From DAIDKA01 sp035506335 (GTDB lineage Bacteria; Pseudomonadota; Gammaproteobacteria; Steroidobacterales; Steroidobacteraceae): a stretch of 11,929 nucleotides of DNA. The stretch lies in contig DATJPN010000178.1 in NCBI GenBank assembly GCA_035506335.1, positions 1 through 11,929 of the forward strand, given 5' to 3'. The translations under genes and the position numbers were made by a program. The notes beneath the pieces were generated by a model, which searched no databases, was not told where the DNA came from, and saw only the letters and a program-made list of their open reading frames with translations. The first letter of the stretch is position 1. Each line of letters starts with the position of its first letter. Positions 1 through 6,246 of the stretch are shown here, piece by piece.

Positions 1-40
1 ACCCGGGAACCGCGCTGCCTCCTAAGGACCAAGGCCGAAC

Positions 41-1177
41 ATGAGCAACACCGGTCAGCGAATTCTCACCACGCACGTCGGCAGCCTGCCGCGCAGCCAG
101 GCCGTGACCGACGTGATCTTCGCGCGCGAGCGCGGCGATGCACGCGACGTCTCCCGGGATGACGCGGTCATCGCCGGGGCGGTTGCCGAGGTGGTGCGCC
201 GGCAAGTGGACCTCGGGATCGACATCGTCAGCGACGGGGAGATGAGCAAGATCAGCTATTCCACCTATGTCGCCGAACGCCTGACGGGTTTCGCCGGGGA
301 TACGCCGCGCGAGGCCGGACAGGACCTGGTGGAGTTCCCCAGCCTGTTGCGCAAGCTGGCCGATCGCGGCGCGACCGCGAAGTACCGCCGGCCGCGCTGC
401 GTGGCTGAAATCAAGGTGCGCAACACCCGGCCGCTCGAAACGGACATCCGCAACCTCAAAGCGGCCGTCGCGGCGGCATCACCCGTGGCGGCGTTCATGA
501 ACGCCGCTTCGCCCGGCGTCATCGCCTTCTTCCAGCCCAACGACTATTACCGCACGCAGGATGAGTACCTGGAAGCGGTCGCCGCGGCGATGCAGAGCGA
601 ATACGAAGCCATCGTCAAGGCCGGGATCATCCTGCAGATCGACGCTCCGGACCTGGCGATGGGGCGTCACACCATGTATCGCGACCGCACCCTCGATGAA
701 TTCGCGGACCTCGCCGCGCGGCACGTGGAGATCCTGAATCACGCGCTGCGCAACGTGCCGGCGGATCGGGTCCGGATGCACGTGTGCTGGGGCAATTACG
801 AAGGCCCGCATCACCACGACGTACCGATGGAGCGCCTGCTGCCCATCGTGCTCAAGGCCAAGCCGCAGGGACTGCTGTTCGAAGCCGCCAATCCGCGCCA
901 TGCGCACGAGTGGGTGGTCTTCAAGAGCGCCCGCATCCCCGAGGAGAAGATCCTGATTCCCGGGGTGCTTTCGACCACCACCAACTACGTCGAGCATCCG
1001 CTGCTCGTGGCCGAACGCCTCGGCCACTTCACGCAGATCGTCGGGCCCGAGCGGGTGATCGCCGGCACCGATTGCGGTTTCGGCACGTTCGCGGGATTCG
1101 GCCCGGTCGAGCCGGACATCGCTTATCTGAAGCTGCAGTCCCTCGTCGAGGGGGCGCGGATCGCCTCCCGGCTGTGA
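41..1177 (+). CDS. MetE C-terminal-domain-like zinc methyltransferase (stand-alone, cobalamin-independent)
   Basis: 378 aa, cytosolic by appearance (no signal peptide or membrane segment). It matches only the catalytic C-terminal barrel of cobalamin-independent methionine synthase; MetE itself is about twice as long. Visible landmarks are THVGSLPR near residue 11, DIVSDGEMSK at 61-70, QIDAPDLAM at 199-207, HVCWGNYEG at 247-255, FEAANPR at 280-286 and GTDCGFG at 342-348. These place the presumed zinc ligands at H247, C249, E281 and C345, the His/Cys/Glu/Cys set known from MetE, so a zinc-thiolate methyl- or alkyl-transfer is likely. The methyl donor and thiol acceptor cannot be read from sequence: homocysteine, coenzyme-M-type thiols and other acceptors all occur in this superfamily. 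The ATG follows purine-rich AAGG stretches in the 40-bp leader. It converges on the CBS gene with a 13-bp gap and no obvious terminator. Confidence 0.88.
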   Translation: MSNTGQRILTTHVGSLPRSQAVTDVIFARERGDARDVSRDDAVIAGAVAEVVRRQVDLGIDIVSDGEMSKISYSTYVAERLTGFAGDTPREAGQDLVEFPSLLRKLADRGATAKYRRPRCVAEIKVRNTRPLETDIRNLKAAVAAASPVAAFMNAASPGVIAFFQPNDYYRTQDEYLEAVAAAMQSEYEAIVKAGIILQIDAPDLAMGRHTMYRDRTLDEFADLAARHVEILNHALRNVPADRVRMHVCWGNYEGPHHHDVPMERLLPIVLKAKPQGLLFEAANPRHAHEWVVFKSARIPEEKILIPGVLSTTTNYVEHPLLVAERLGHFTQIVGPERVIAGTDCGFGTFAGFGPVEPDIAYLKLQSLVEGARIASRL

Positions 1178-1190
1178 CCCGCGGCGGCTC

Positions 1191-1631
1191 TCAGACGGTC
1201 TGGCCGCTGATGTAGTGCGCGAGCTGCTCGATGATGAACTTCTGATCCGCGATGACCTGCTTGACGAGGTCGCCGATGGAGATGACCCCGAGCAGCGTGC
1301 CGTCGTCGATGACGGGCAGGTGCCGCAGGCGCCTGTCGGTCATCAGCGCCATGCATTCCTCGACGGTCTGCGTGGGACGCACATACATGACCGGGGAGCT
1401 CATGATGTCCCGCACCCGGGTCTCGCGGGAGGAGCGTGCCAGGAGCATGACCTTGCGGGCGTAATCCCGTTCGCTCACGACCCCGACCACGGACCCGCCG
1501 TCCAGGACCACCAGCGCACCGACATTGCGCTCGGCCATCTGCCTGACGGCATCGAACACCAATGCCTCCGGCGTGGTCGTGAAGACGGCGCCGACGGGCT
1601 TGGACTTCAGGACTTGAGCCGCTGTGGTCAT
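1191..1631 (-). CDS. Two-CBS-domain protein (Bateman module)
   Basis: 146 aa, soluble, essentially one Bateman module. CBS1 spans about residues 8-65 and includes NVGALVVLDGGSVVGVVSERDY; CBS2 spans about 74-130 and includes RHLPVIDDGTLLGVISIGDLVK. CBS pairs usually bind adenosine nucleotides (AMP, ATP, SAM) and act as energy or ligand sensors. No attached effector domain is present, so it probably works on a partner protein. The same frame stays open upstream to 2315, but that extension overlaps the EAL-encoding gene and looks nothing like a CBS protein. The ATG at 1631 matches the usual family start (MTTAAQVL). It lies 56 bp behind the GGDEF-EAL gene on the same strand, so co-transcription is possible, although a candidate promoter also lies in the gap. 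Confidence 0.9.
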   Translation of the reverse strand: MTTAAQVLKSKPVGAVFTTTPEALVFDAVRQMAERNVGALVVLDGGSVVGVVSERDYARKVMLLARSSRETRVRDIMSSPVMYVRPTQTVEECMALMTDRRLRHLPVIDDGTLLGVISIGDLVKQVIADQKFIIEQLAHYISGQTV

Positions 1632-1649
1632 GGTCAGACACCGGCCGGT

Positions 1650-1662
1650 GCACGCAACGTGC
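1650..1662 (-). promoter_or_regulatory. Small hairpin in the leader of the CBS gene
   Basis: A 5-bp perfect inverted repeat (GCACG/CGTGC) with a 3-nt loop lies 18 bp upstream of the CBS start codon, next to the CCGGCCGG palindrome at 1641-1648. No T-tract follows on either strand, so it does not look like an intrinsic terminator. It may be a leader structure or chance in GC-rich DNA. Confidence 0.2.
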
Positions 1663-1668
1663 CTGCTA

Positions 1669-1674
1669 AGATTA
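1669..1674 (-). promoter_or_regulatory. Candidate extended -10 element for the CBS gene
   Basis: On the minus strand this reads TGGTAATCT, an extended -10 (TG-N-TAATCT, four of six matches to TATAAT). It sits in the 56-bp gap between the GGDEF-EAL stop and the CBS start. No good -35 is seen at 16-18 bp spacing. If real, it would let the CBS gene be transcribed independently of the upstream signalling gene. Confidence 0.28.
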
Positions 1675-1687
1675 CCACAGGCCGGGG

Positions 1688-3811
1688 TCAGCCCTGCTCC
1701 AGGCCGGTGCTGCAGTGTGTCAACCATGGCGGCGATCGGGACCCCTCCCCCACGACCGCCGCGTGGTCCAGCAACTGGCCGGCCGGGACCGGCGGACTGA
1801 ACAGGTAGCCCTGCGCGTAGCGGCAGCCGAGCGACTGGAGCACCGCAACCTGCGAGGATTCCTCGACGCCCTCGGCGACGGTGGTCATGCCCAGATTCTC
1901 CACCAGCGTGATCGTCGCGTGCACCACCGCGAGCACGGCAGTGCTGCTGATCAGGTCCTTGAGGAACCCGCGGTCGATCTTGACGCTGTCGAACGGGAAG
2001 TCCCGCAGGAATGCGAGCGAGGACGTGCCGGTCCCGAAATCGTCCATGGCGAGCTTCACGCCCAGGCGGTGCAGCTCGTGGAACATCGCGAGCGCCGCCT
2101 CGGGATTGCGCATCACTTCGCGCTCCGTGACCTCCAGTTGCAGGCAGGCCCCGGGCAGGCCAGCCGTTTCGAGGCAGCGGCGTACCCGTTCGAGCAGCGT
2201 GTCGCCCAACGCCAGCTCCGCCCGGGAGAGATTGACGCTGACACTCGCCGGGGCGCGCCGCGGCGCCTGCCGGCGCCACTCGGCCATGGCGAGGCACGCC
2301 TCCTGCAGGACCCACGCGCCGAGCGGCACGATGAGTCCGGCCTCTTCGGCGATCGGTATGAACTCGCCGGGCGAAATCAGGCCCAATCCCGGGTGCGCCC
2401 AGCGCACCAGCGCCTCGGCCGACACCAGCGCTCCGGAATCCAGGTCGATGATGGGTTGGTAGACGAGCGTGATCTCATCGGTGCCGATGGCACGACGCAG
2501 GCTGGTCTCGATCGAGGCGTGCCGCGCGAGCCGGGTGTGCATGGCCTCGTTGAACACCACCGAGCAGGCGCGCCCGGCGCGCTTGGCCTCGTACATCGCC
2601 ACGTCGGCGTTGCGCAGGACGTGCTCGGCGCTCGCCGTGCGGGCATCGCTGACCACGATGCCGATGCTGGCCGTGGAGTGCACTTCGGCGCCCAGCACGT
2701 TGTACGCGGGCGCCAGCACGTTGAGCAGCCGCTCGGCGATCCCGGGGGCGTCGGTTGCAGCGCTGAGATTGTTGATCAGGATCAGGAATTCATCGCCCCC
2801 GAAGCGGCCGACGAGGTTGCCGGCCTCCGCGTCGAACCGCGTGTCGGCGGCGCGCAATGCGCACTGCAGCCGCTGCGCGATCTGACGCAGCAACTGATCC
2901 CCCGCCTCGTGTCCGAGCGTGTCGTTGATGAGCTTGAAGCGGTCGAAGTCCAGGAACAGCACGGCGAACAGCGGCTGGGTTCCCGCCTGCACGCGCACGA
3001 CGGCCTGTTGCAGCCGACGCATGAACAGGGCGCGATTGGCGAGACCCGTGAGCCGGTCGCGCCAGGCGGCCTCGAGCGCGGCCTGCGCATCGTTCAATCC
3101 GCGCAATCGTATCCTGTAGAAGGTCGCACCCAGGACGATGATCAGCAGTCCCGCCGGCGCCAGCCCCAGCAGCGCCCAGCGGCGCGCCGTCGCCAGCCGG
3201 GCCATGTACACGTCGGCGTTGACGTCCACGCCGACGGCGCCGATGAGTCCTCCCGCGCGGTCGAACAGCGGCGCCCAACCCGTCATGAAGGTGCCCCACT
3301 TGTCCATGTAGGGCCGGTCGGTGGCCGCGGCGCGCGGCGGGTGGTGGTCCATGCCGAGCGCCTGCAACATCGCCGGGTCACGCTCCGGGTAGACCTCCCA
3401 GACGCCCGACTGATCGTCGCCGCCGTCCACCAGGTGGCCGCCGGGATCGGCCGCGTCGAGCACGAAACGGATGGTCGCGCCCTGCGGCACGACGGTGTAG
3501 AGGTAATGGATGTCCGAGACCACCGCGCGCATGTGCCGCAGCGGCGCCACGGCGCGATTGTAATCCGGGCCATTGCGCTGCTCGGGGCGCCGGATTGCGT
3601 TGTGCAGATCCGGGTCGATCAGGGTCGAAGCGGTCTGGGCCAGTCCGATCAGATAGTGGCTGTAGTTCTTGCGCAGGGAATCCGTCGAGGTCACCCACAG
3701 GCCCAGGATGCCGGCGCCGACCGCCAGCAGCGCGGCCCCTGAGACCATCAACGTTTCGCGGCGCGCCTTGCGACGATTCGCTCCGTCGGAAATAGCAGCC
3801 GCCAATCTCAT
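1688..3811 (-). CDS. Membrane-anchored Cache-like sensor GGDEF-EAL protein (c-di-GMP synthesis/degradation)
   Basis: 707 aa. A transmembrane helix (about 21-41) and a second (about 212-233) enclose a periplasmic sensor region of roughly 170 aa. Its HYLYTVV segment near 102 and the WGTFMTGWAPLFD / GAVGVDVNAD pattern near 172-200 resemble Cache-type ligand-binding domains. The GGDEF domain (about 250-422) has an intact GGDEF signature at 338-342. The EAL domain (about 435-685) keeps E466-A-L, the VNL Asn at 527, LEVTE at 559-563, DDF at 590-592, the VKID Lys at 611 and AEGVEE at 646-651, so both halves look catalytically competent. An RxxD I-site-like motif (R320-D323) is separated from GGDEF by about nine extra residues compared with the usual spacing. 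The ATG at 3811 directly follows a GGAGAAGG Shine-Dalgarno-like run. Which activity dominates cannot be predicted. It is divergent from the HDOD gene and upstream of the CBS gene. Confidence 0.93.
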   Translation of the reverse strand: MRLAAAISDGANRRKARRETLMVSGAALLAVGAGILGLWVTSTDSLRKNYSHYLIGLAQTASTLIDPDLHNAIRRPEQRNGPDYNRAVAPLRHMRAVVSDIHYLYTVVPQGATIRFVLDAADPGGHLVDGGDDQSGVWEVYPERDPAMLQALGMDHHPPRAAATDRPYMDKWGTFMTGWAPLFDRAGGLIGAVGVDVNADVYMARLATARRWALLGLAPAGLLIIVLGATFYRIRLRGLNDAQAALEAAWRDRLTGLANRALFMRRLQQAVVRVQAGTQPLFAVLFLDFDRFKLINDTLGHEAGDQLLRQIAQRLQCALRAADTRFDAEAGNLVGRFGGDEFLILINNLSAATDAPGIAERLLNVLAPAYNVLGAEVHSTASIGIVVSDARTASAEHVLRNADVAMYEAKRAGRACSVVFNEAMHTRLARHASIETSLRRAIGTDEITLVYQPIIDLDSGALVSAEALVRWAHPGLGLISPGEFIPIAEEAGLIVPLGAWVLQEACLAMAEWRRQAPRRAPASVSVNLSRAELALGDTLLERVRRCLETAGLPGACLQLEVTEREVMRNPEAALAMFHELHRLGVKLAMDDFGTGTSSLAFLRDFPFDSVKIDRGFLKDLISSTAVLAVVHATITLVENLGMTTVAEGVEESSQVAVLQSLGCRYAQGYLFSPPVPAGQLLDHAAVVGEGSRSPPWLTHCSTGLEQG

Positions 3812-3852
3812 CCTTCTCCGTCTGCGACCCTCGGGCCGTTTCCCCTGCGGCG

Positions 3853-3858
3853 ATTATC
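3853..3858 (-). promoter_or_regulatory. Candidate -10 element for the Cache-GGDEF-EAL gene
   Basis: The minus-strand sequence GATAAT matches TATAAT in five of six positions and would give a leader of about 35 nt before the start at 3811. No convincing -35 lies 17 bp upstream, which suits an activator-dependent promoter. The CRP-like palindrome centre lies about 60 bp upstream of the predicted transcription start. Confidence 0.35.
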
Positions 3859-3896
3859 GGCGGCCCGGTTGGCCGACTGCACGGCTACTACGGGAT

Positions 3897-3914
3897 CCGT
3901 GACGCGCATCACGG
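3897..3914. promoter_or_regulatory. CRP/Clp/Vfr-like operator (GTGA-N6-TCAC) in the divergent gap
   Basis: An 18-bp inverted repeat CCGTGA-CGCGCA-TCACGG with perfect 6-bp arms, palindromic at 16 of 18 positions. Its core GTGA-N6-TCAC is the half-site pair and spacing recognised by CRP-family regulators (E. coli consensus TGTGA-N6-TCACA). It sits in the 136-bp gap between the divergent GGDEF-EAL and HDOD genes. Its centre, 3905.5, is about -42 from the HDOD start region and about -60 from the candidate GGDEF-EAL transcription start; both are positions from which CRP-type proteins activate. The match to the family core is direct, but binding is inferred. Confidence 0.45.
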
Positions 3915-3935
3915 CGGCGCCGGGGGGCGTGGCAC

Positions 3936-3941
3936 GATAAG
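3936..3941 (+). promoter_or_regulatory. Candidate -10 element for the HDOD gene, implying a near-leaderless transcript
   Basis: GATAAG (four of six matches to TATAAT) lies six bases before the HDOD ATG, which would put the transcription start at or next to the A of the start codon. No Shine-Dalgarno sequence is visible in front of this ATG, consistent with a leaderless message. The evidence is a single weak hexamer. Confidence 0.25.
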
Positions 3942-3947
3942 CACTCC

Positions 3948-4835
3948 ATGCAGACGCAGCGTCCTCACAAACCGCAGGTGCGGGTCCAGGAGATCCTGGA
4001 GGCGGCCGAATCCCTCGGCGTCGTCGGCAGCGATGCCTGCGGCGCCCCGCAGCTGCTGGCCGCGCTGTGCAGTCCGGATGCCGGCAGCGCCGAAGTGCTC
4101 GGACTGATGCGCCGGGAGCCCGCGCTATGCGCGCGCGTGCTGCGCGTGGCGAATTCGGCGTACTACGGACAGTCCCGCAACATCACGAGCATCGATCGTG
4201 CACTCGTGCTGCTCGGACTGGACGCCGTCCGCGGGATCGCCGCCGCGGGTTGCCTCAGCCGGACCTTCCGGCGCGGCTCACCGCAATCGCTGCTGGATCT
4301 GCGCTCGGTGCTGGATCACAGCCTGGCCACGGCCATCGCGGCCGAATCCCTGGCGCGCCTGCGAAGCCCGGGCCTGGCCGCCGATGCCTTCATCGCGGGC
4401 CTGCTGCACAATCTCGGTATCATGGTGCAGATGCAACTGGATCTGCGCGGCGTCGAGGCAATCGCCCGCCTGCGAGGTCGGCTGGACAACCGGGACATCC
4501 GCACGCTCGAAGCCGAGCATGCGAGCGTTGGCCACGAGCAATGCATCGCCGTCATTCTGGACTCCTGGCAGCTTCCGGCGGCGCTGATCGCCGCGACGGG
4601 GCATCACCACGATCCGATGTCAGCCCCCGAACCGCACCGCAGGCTCGCCGCATTCACCAGCCTGGGCGCCGGCCTCGCGCTGACCGGCGGCATTGCCTTC
4701 ACACTGGAGCCGCAGTCCCCGACCTGCGATGGCGCGGCGATGGAATGCGTCGGCCTGAGTGACGCGGACCTCGCCTCCACGGCCCTCGACCTGCCCGCGC
4801 GCGTGCGCGAATTCGGCTGCTCCCTGTTCGCGTGA
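3948..4835 (+). CDS. HDOD domain signalling protein
   Basis: 295 aa, soluble. The HDOD domain fills about residues 20-225. Diagnostic stretches are MRREPALCARVLRVANSAYYG at about 54-74, the SIDRALVLLGLDAVRGI segment at 81-97, AFIAGLLHNLGIMVQ at 147-161 and the HASVGHE helix at 191-197. The position that carries the HD pair in true HD phosphohydrolases reads H154-N155, so no hydrolase activity is expected; this is normal for HDOD proteins. The family is mostly found in signalling, chemotaxis and c-di-GMP-linked regulation, often as a non-enzymatic adaptor. The last 70 residues are not recognised. No GGDEF, EAL or receiver domain is fused to it, so its partner is unknown; the divergent GGDEF-EAL gene is the obvious candidate. 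The start has no clear Shine-Dalgarno sequence; no better in-frame start is seen nearby. Confidence 0.88.
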   Translation: MQTQRPHKPQVRVQEILEAAESLGVVGSDACGAPQLLAALCSPDAGSAEVLGLMRREPALCARVLRVANSAYYGQSRNITSIDRALVLLGLDAVRGIAAAGCLSRTFRRGSPQSLLDLRSVLDHSLATAIAAESLARLRSPGLAADAFIAGLLHNLGIMVQMQLDLRGVEAIARLRGRLDNRDIRTLEAEHASVGHEQCIAVILDSWQLPAALIAATGHHHDPMSAPEPHRRLAAFTSLGAGLALTGGIAFTLEPQSPTCDGAAMECVGLSDADLASTALDLPARVREFGCSLFA

Positions 4836-4839
4836 GTCC

Positions 4840-4855
4840 GCTGCCTTAAGGCGGC
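4840..4855. terminator. Possible weak hairpin terminator between convergent genes
   Basis: A six-pair stem (GCTGCC/GGCGGC, one G-T pair) with a TTAA loop lies in the 22-bp gap between the HDOD and TPM stop codons. It is roughly symmetric, so it could fold in transcripts from either side. Neither strand has a following T-tract, so it is at best a weak or Rho-assisted terminator. Confidence 0.3.
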
Positions 4856-4857
4856 AA

Positions 4858-5355
4858 TCACAGCACCACCGGTCGCACCGGCAGCGCCCGCTGCTCCTTT
4901 GCGGTGGCGGGGAAATGCCGCGCGAGATGTCCGGTTACCGCCTCGATGCCGTGCAGGACCCCGGACTCGTAGCGTCCGGCCTTGAACTCACCCTCCATCC
5001 TGCGGCAGATGCCCTCCCATTCCTGGGTGCCCACCAGGGCATGCGCGCCGCGGTCCGCCACGATTTCCACGGCACGATCCGCCAGCAACACGTAGATCAG
5101 CACGCCGTTGCGATGGTCGGTATCCCACATCCGCAGCCTCGAGAACACTTCGATGGCACGTTCGCGAGGTGATTGCCCGCGATACAGGGCCCAGCCGTGG
5201 AGCGCACCTTCGACGGCGAAGCGGATTTCCCCCGCATGGGCCGACGCGCTCGCCCGGATCGCCGTTTCGACAGCGTGCAGGGTGCGCCGGGGAAACGCCC
5301 GCCTGACCTGCCAGGGCGTCATCAGCAGATGCCGGGCGATTCTGGATACCTGCAT
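4858..5355 (-). CDS. Soluble TPM-domain protein (third gene of lemA cluster)
   Basis: 165 aa from the ATG at 5355. A GTG at 5364 would add three residues and overlap the upstream gene by 7 bp. I prefer the ATG because it sits two bases after the upstream stop and has GGTGG about six bases in front. Most of the protein looks like a TPM fold (TLP18.3/Psb32/MOLO-1 family): GEIRFAVEGAL at 42-52, the RERAIEVFSRLRMWDT segment at 64-79, NGVLIYVLLADRAVEIVADRG at 83-103, then a W(E)xxC..M helix. Unlike its neighbour it has no signal peptide, transmembrane segment or glycine-rich tail, so it is predicted cytoplasmic or peripheral. TPM domains have been linked to phosphatase activity and to complex assembly in other organisms, but the bacterial function is poorly defined. 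It is the last gene of the cluster and convergent with the HDOD gene. Confidence 0.85.
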   Translation of the reverse strand: MQVSRIARHLLMTPWQVRRAFPRRTLHAVETAIRASASAHAGEIRFAVEGALHGWALYRGQSPRERAIEVFSRLRMWDTDHRNGVLIYVLLADRAVEIVADRGAHALVGTQEWEGICRRMEGEFKAGRYESGVLHGIEAVTGHLARHFPATAKEQRALPVRPVVL

Positions 5356-5357
5356 GG

Positions 5358-6233
5358 CTACCACCGCCCCGAGGCGCCGCCGCCACCGAATCCGCCGCCG
5401 CCACCGCTGAAACCACCCCCGCCGCCGAAGCCGCCCCCTCCGAAGCCGCCACCGCCGAATCCGCCTCCTCCGAAGCCGCCGCTACCCATCAGCCCGCCGG
5501 GCATGCCCCCACCGAGCAGGGTGAACAGGAAGCCGATCACGCCGGCGATGATCGCGGCGACGAGCGCACCGGCAAACAGCCACACGATCAGCCCGAGCAC
5601 GCCGCCGGTCACCAGAGCGCCCGGGAACTTGCCGAGCATCGAGCGCAGGAATCCCCCGATGACGAACGCGAGGATCAGGAGGACGGGCGCATACTGCTGC
5701 AGGGTCGGCCCGCGCGTCTCGGGCATCGGTTTCGGCTGCGGCAGGGGCTCCGCGTCGACGACCCGGATCATGCCGTTGACGCCCTCGGTGATGCCGCCGT
5801 AGAAGTCCCCCTGGGCAAATCGCGGCACGATGATCTCGCTGATGATGCGTTTGCTGGTGGCGTCGGTGAGCGCACCTTCGAGCCCATACCCCACCTCGAT
5901 CCGCACGGTCCGGTCATTCCGGGCCACGATCAGGATCGCGCCGTCGTCGACCCGGGTCCGGCCGAGCTTCCAGCGTTCGGCCACCCGGATGCCGAACTGC
6001 TCGATGGTTTCCGGCGCGGTGGATGGCACGATCAATACCGCGAGCTGGCTGCCCTTGCGGGCTTCGAACTCCCGCAGGGTCTGTTCCAGGGTCTGCACCT
6101 GATCCGGTGTCAGCGTCGCCGTCTGGTCGGTCACCCGCGCGCCGAGGGGCGGAACCGGCACTTGCGCAGGGGCCTGCCATGACATCGCGAGCCCGAGCGC
6201 GACGCACAGCGCCTTGATGCGGGTAGCGGGCAC
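5358..6233 (-). CDS. YgcG-like TPM-domain membrane protein with glycine-rich C-terminus
   Basis: 291 aa from a GTG start at 6233. AAGAGGCG is placed about seven bases upstream, and no in-frame ATG precedes the signal peptide. A cleavable signal (about 1-23, ending AQA-like) exports a TPM domain at about 31-157. The typical pattern is seen: LTPDQVQTLEQTL, QLAVLIVPST, then DDGAILIVARNDRTVRIEVG at 96-115 and GLEGALTD at 117-124. A proline-rich linker leads to hydrophobic segments at about 182-200 and 205-241, then a 42-residue tail of FGGGG repeats ending ASGRW. Family members commonly end in this way. The TPM domain is predicted to face the periplasm. The gene lies 13 bp after lemA and 2 bp before the soluble TPM gene, so the three are probably one transcript. 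A LemA-TPM partnership is recurrent in bacteria, but the biochemical role is not settled. Confidence 0.9.
   Translation of the reverse strand: MPATRIKALCVALGLAMSWQAPAQVPVPPLGARVTDQTATLTPDQVQTLEQTLREFEARKGSQLAVLIVPSTAPETIEQFGIRVAERWKLGRTRVDDGAILIVARNDRTVRIEVGYGLEGALTDATSKRIISEIIVPRFAQGDFYGGITEGVNGMIRVVDAEPLPQPKPMPETRGPTLQQYAPVLLILAFVIGGFLRSMLGKFPGALVTGGVLGLIVWLFAGALVAAIIAGVIGFLFTLLGGGMPGGLMGSGGFGGGGFGGGGFGGGGFGGGGGFSGGGGGFGGGGASGRW
5376..5474 (-). repeat. Low-complexity FGGGG-coding repeat
   Basis: About seven imperfect tandem units of 15-21 bp (on the plus strand built from CCGCC, TCC and GAA/AAA-type triplets) encode F-G-G-G-G repeats at the end of the membrane TPM protein. One unit is FSGGGGG. 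The tandem array is prone to slippage, so its copy number may vary between strains or be misassembled. It is a coding repeat, not a CRISPR array. Confidence 0.85.
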
Positions 6234-6246
6234 CGCAGGGCGCCTC

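Noticed and set aside
1632..2315. N-terminal extension of the CBS protein
   Set aside because: The frame is open, but the extension overlaps the EAL coding region in another frame and lacks any CBS or other domain signal.
1715..3742. A 675-codon open frame on the plus strand
   Set aside because: It is exactly antisense to the well-supported GGDEF-EAL gene and shows low-complexity His/Arg/Gln/Ala composition typical of high-GC shadow frames, with no recognisable domain.
4281..4420. HD-type phosphohydrolase activity for the HDOD protein
   Set aside because: The HD pair is replaced by His-Asn at residues 154-155 and the overall pattern is HDOD, which is normally non-catalytic.
5376..5474. CRISPR-like repeat array
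   Set aside because: The units are short, contiguous and in frame with no spacers; they encode a glycine-rich tail.
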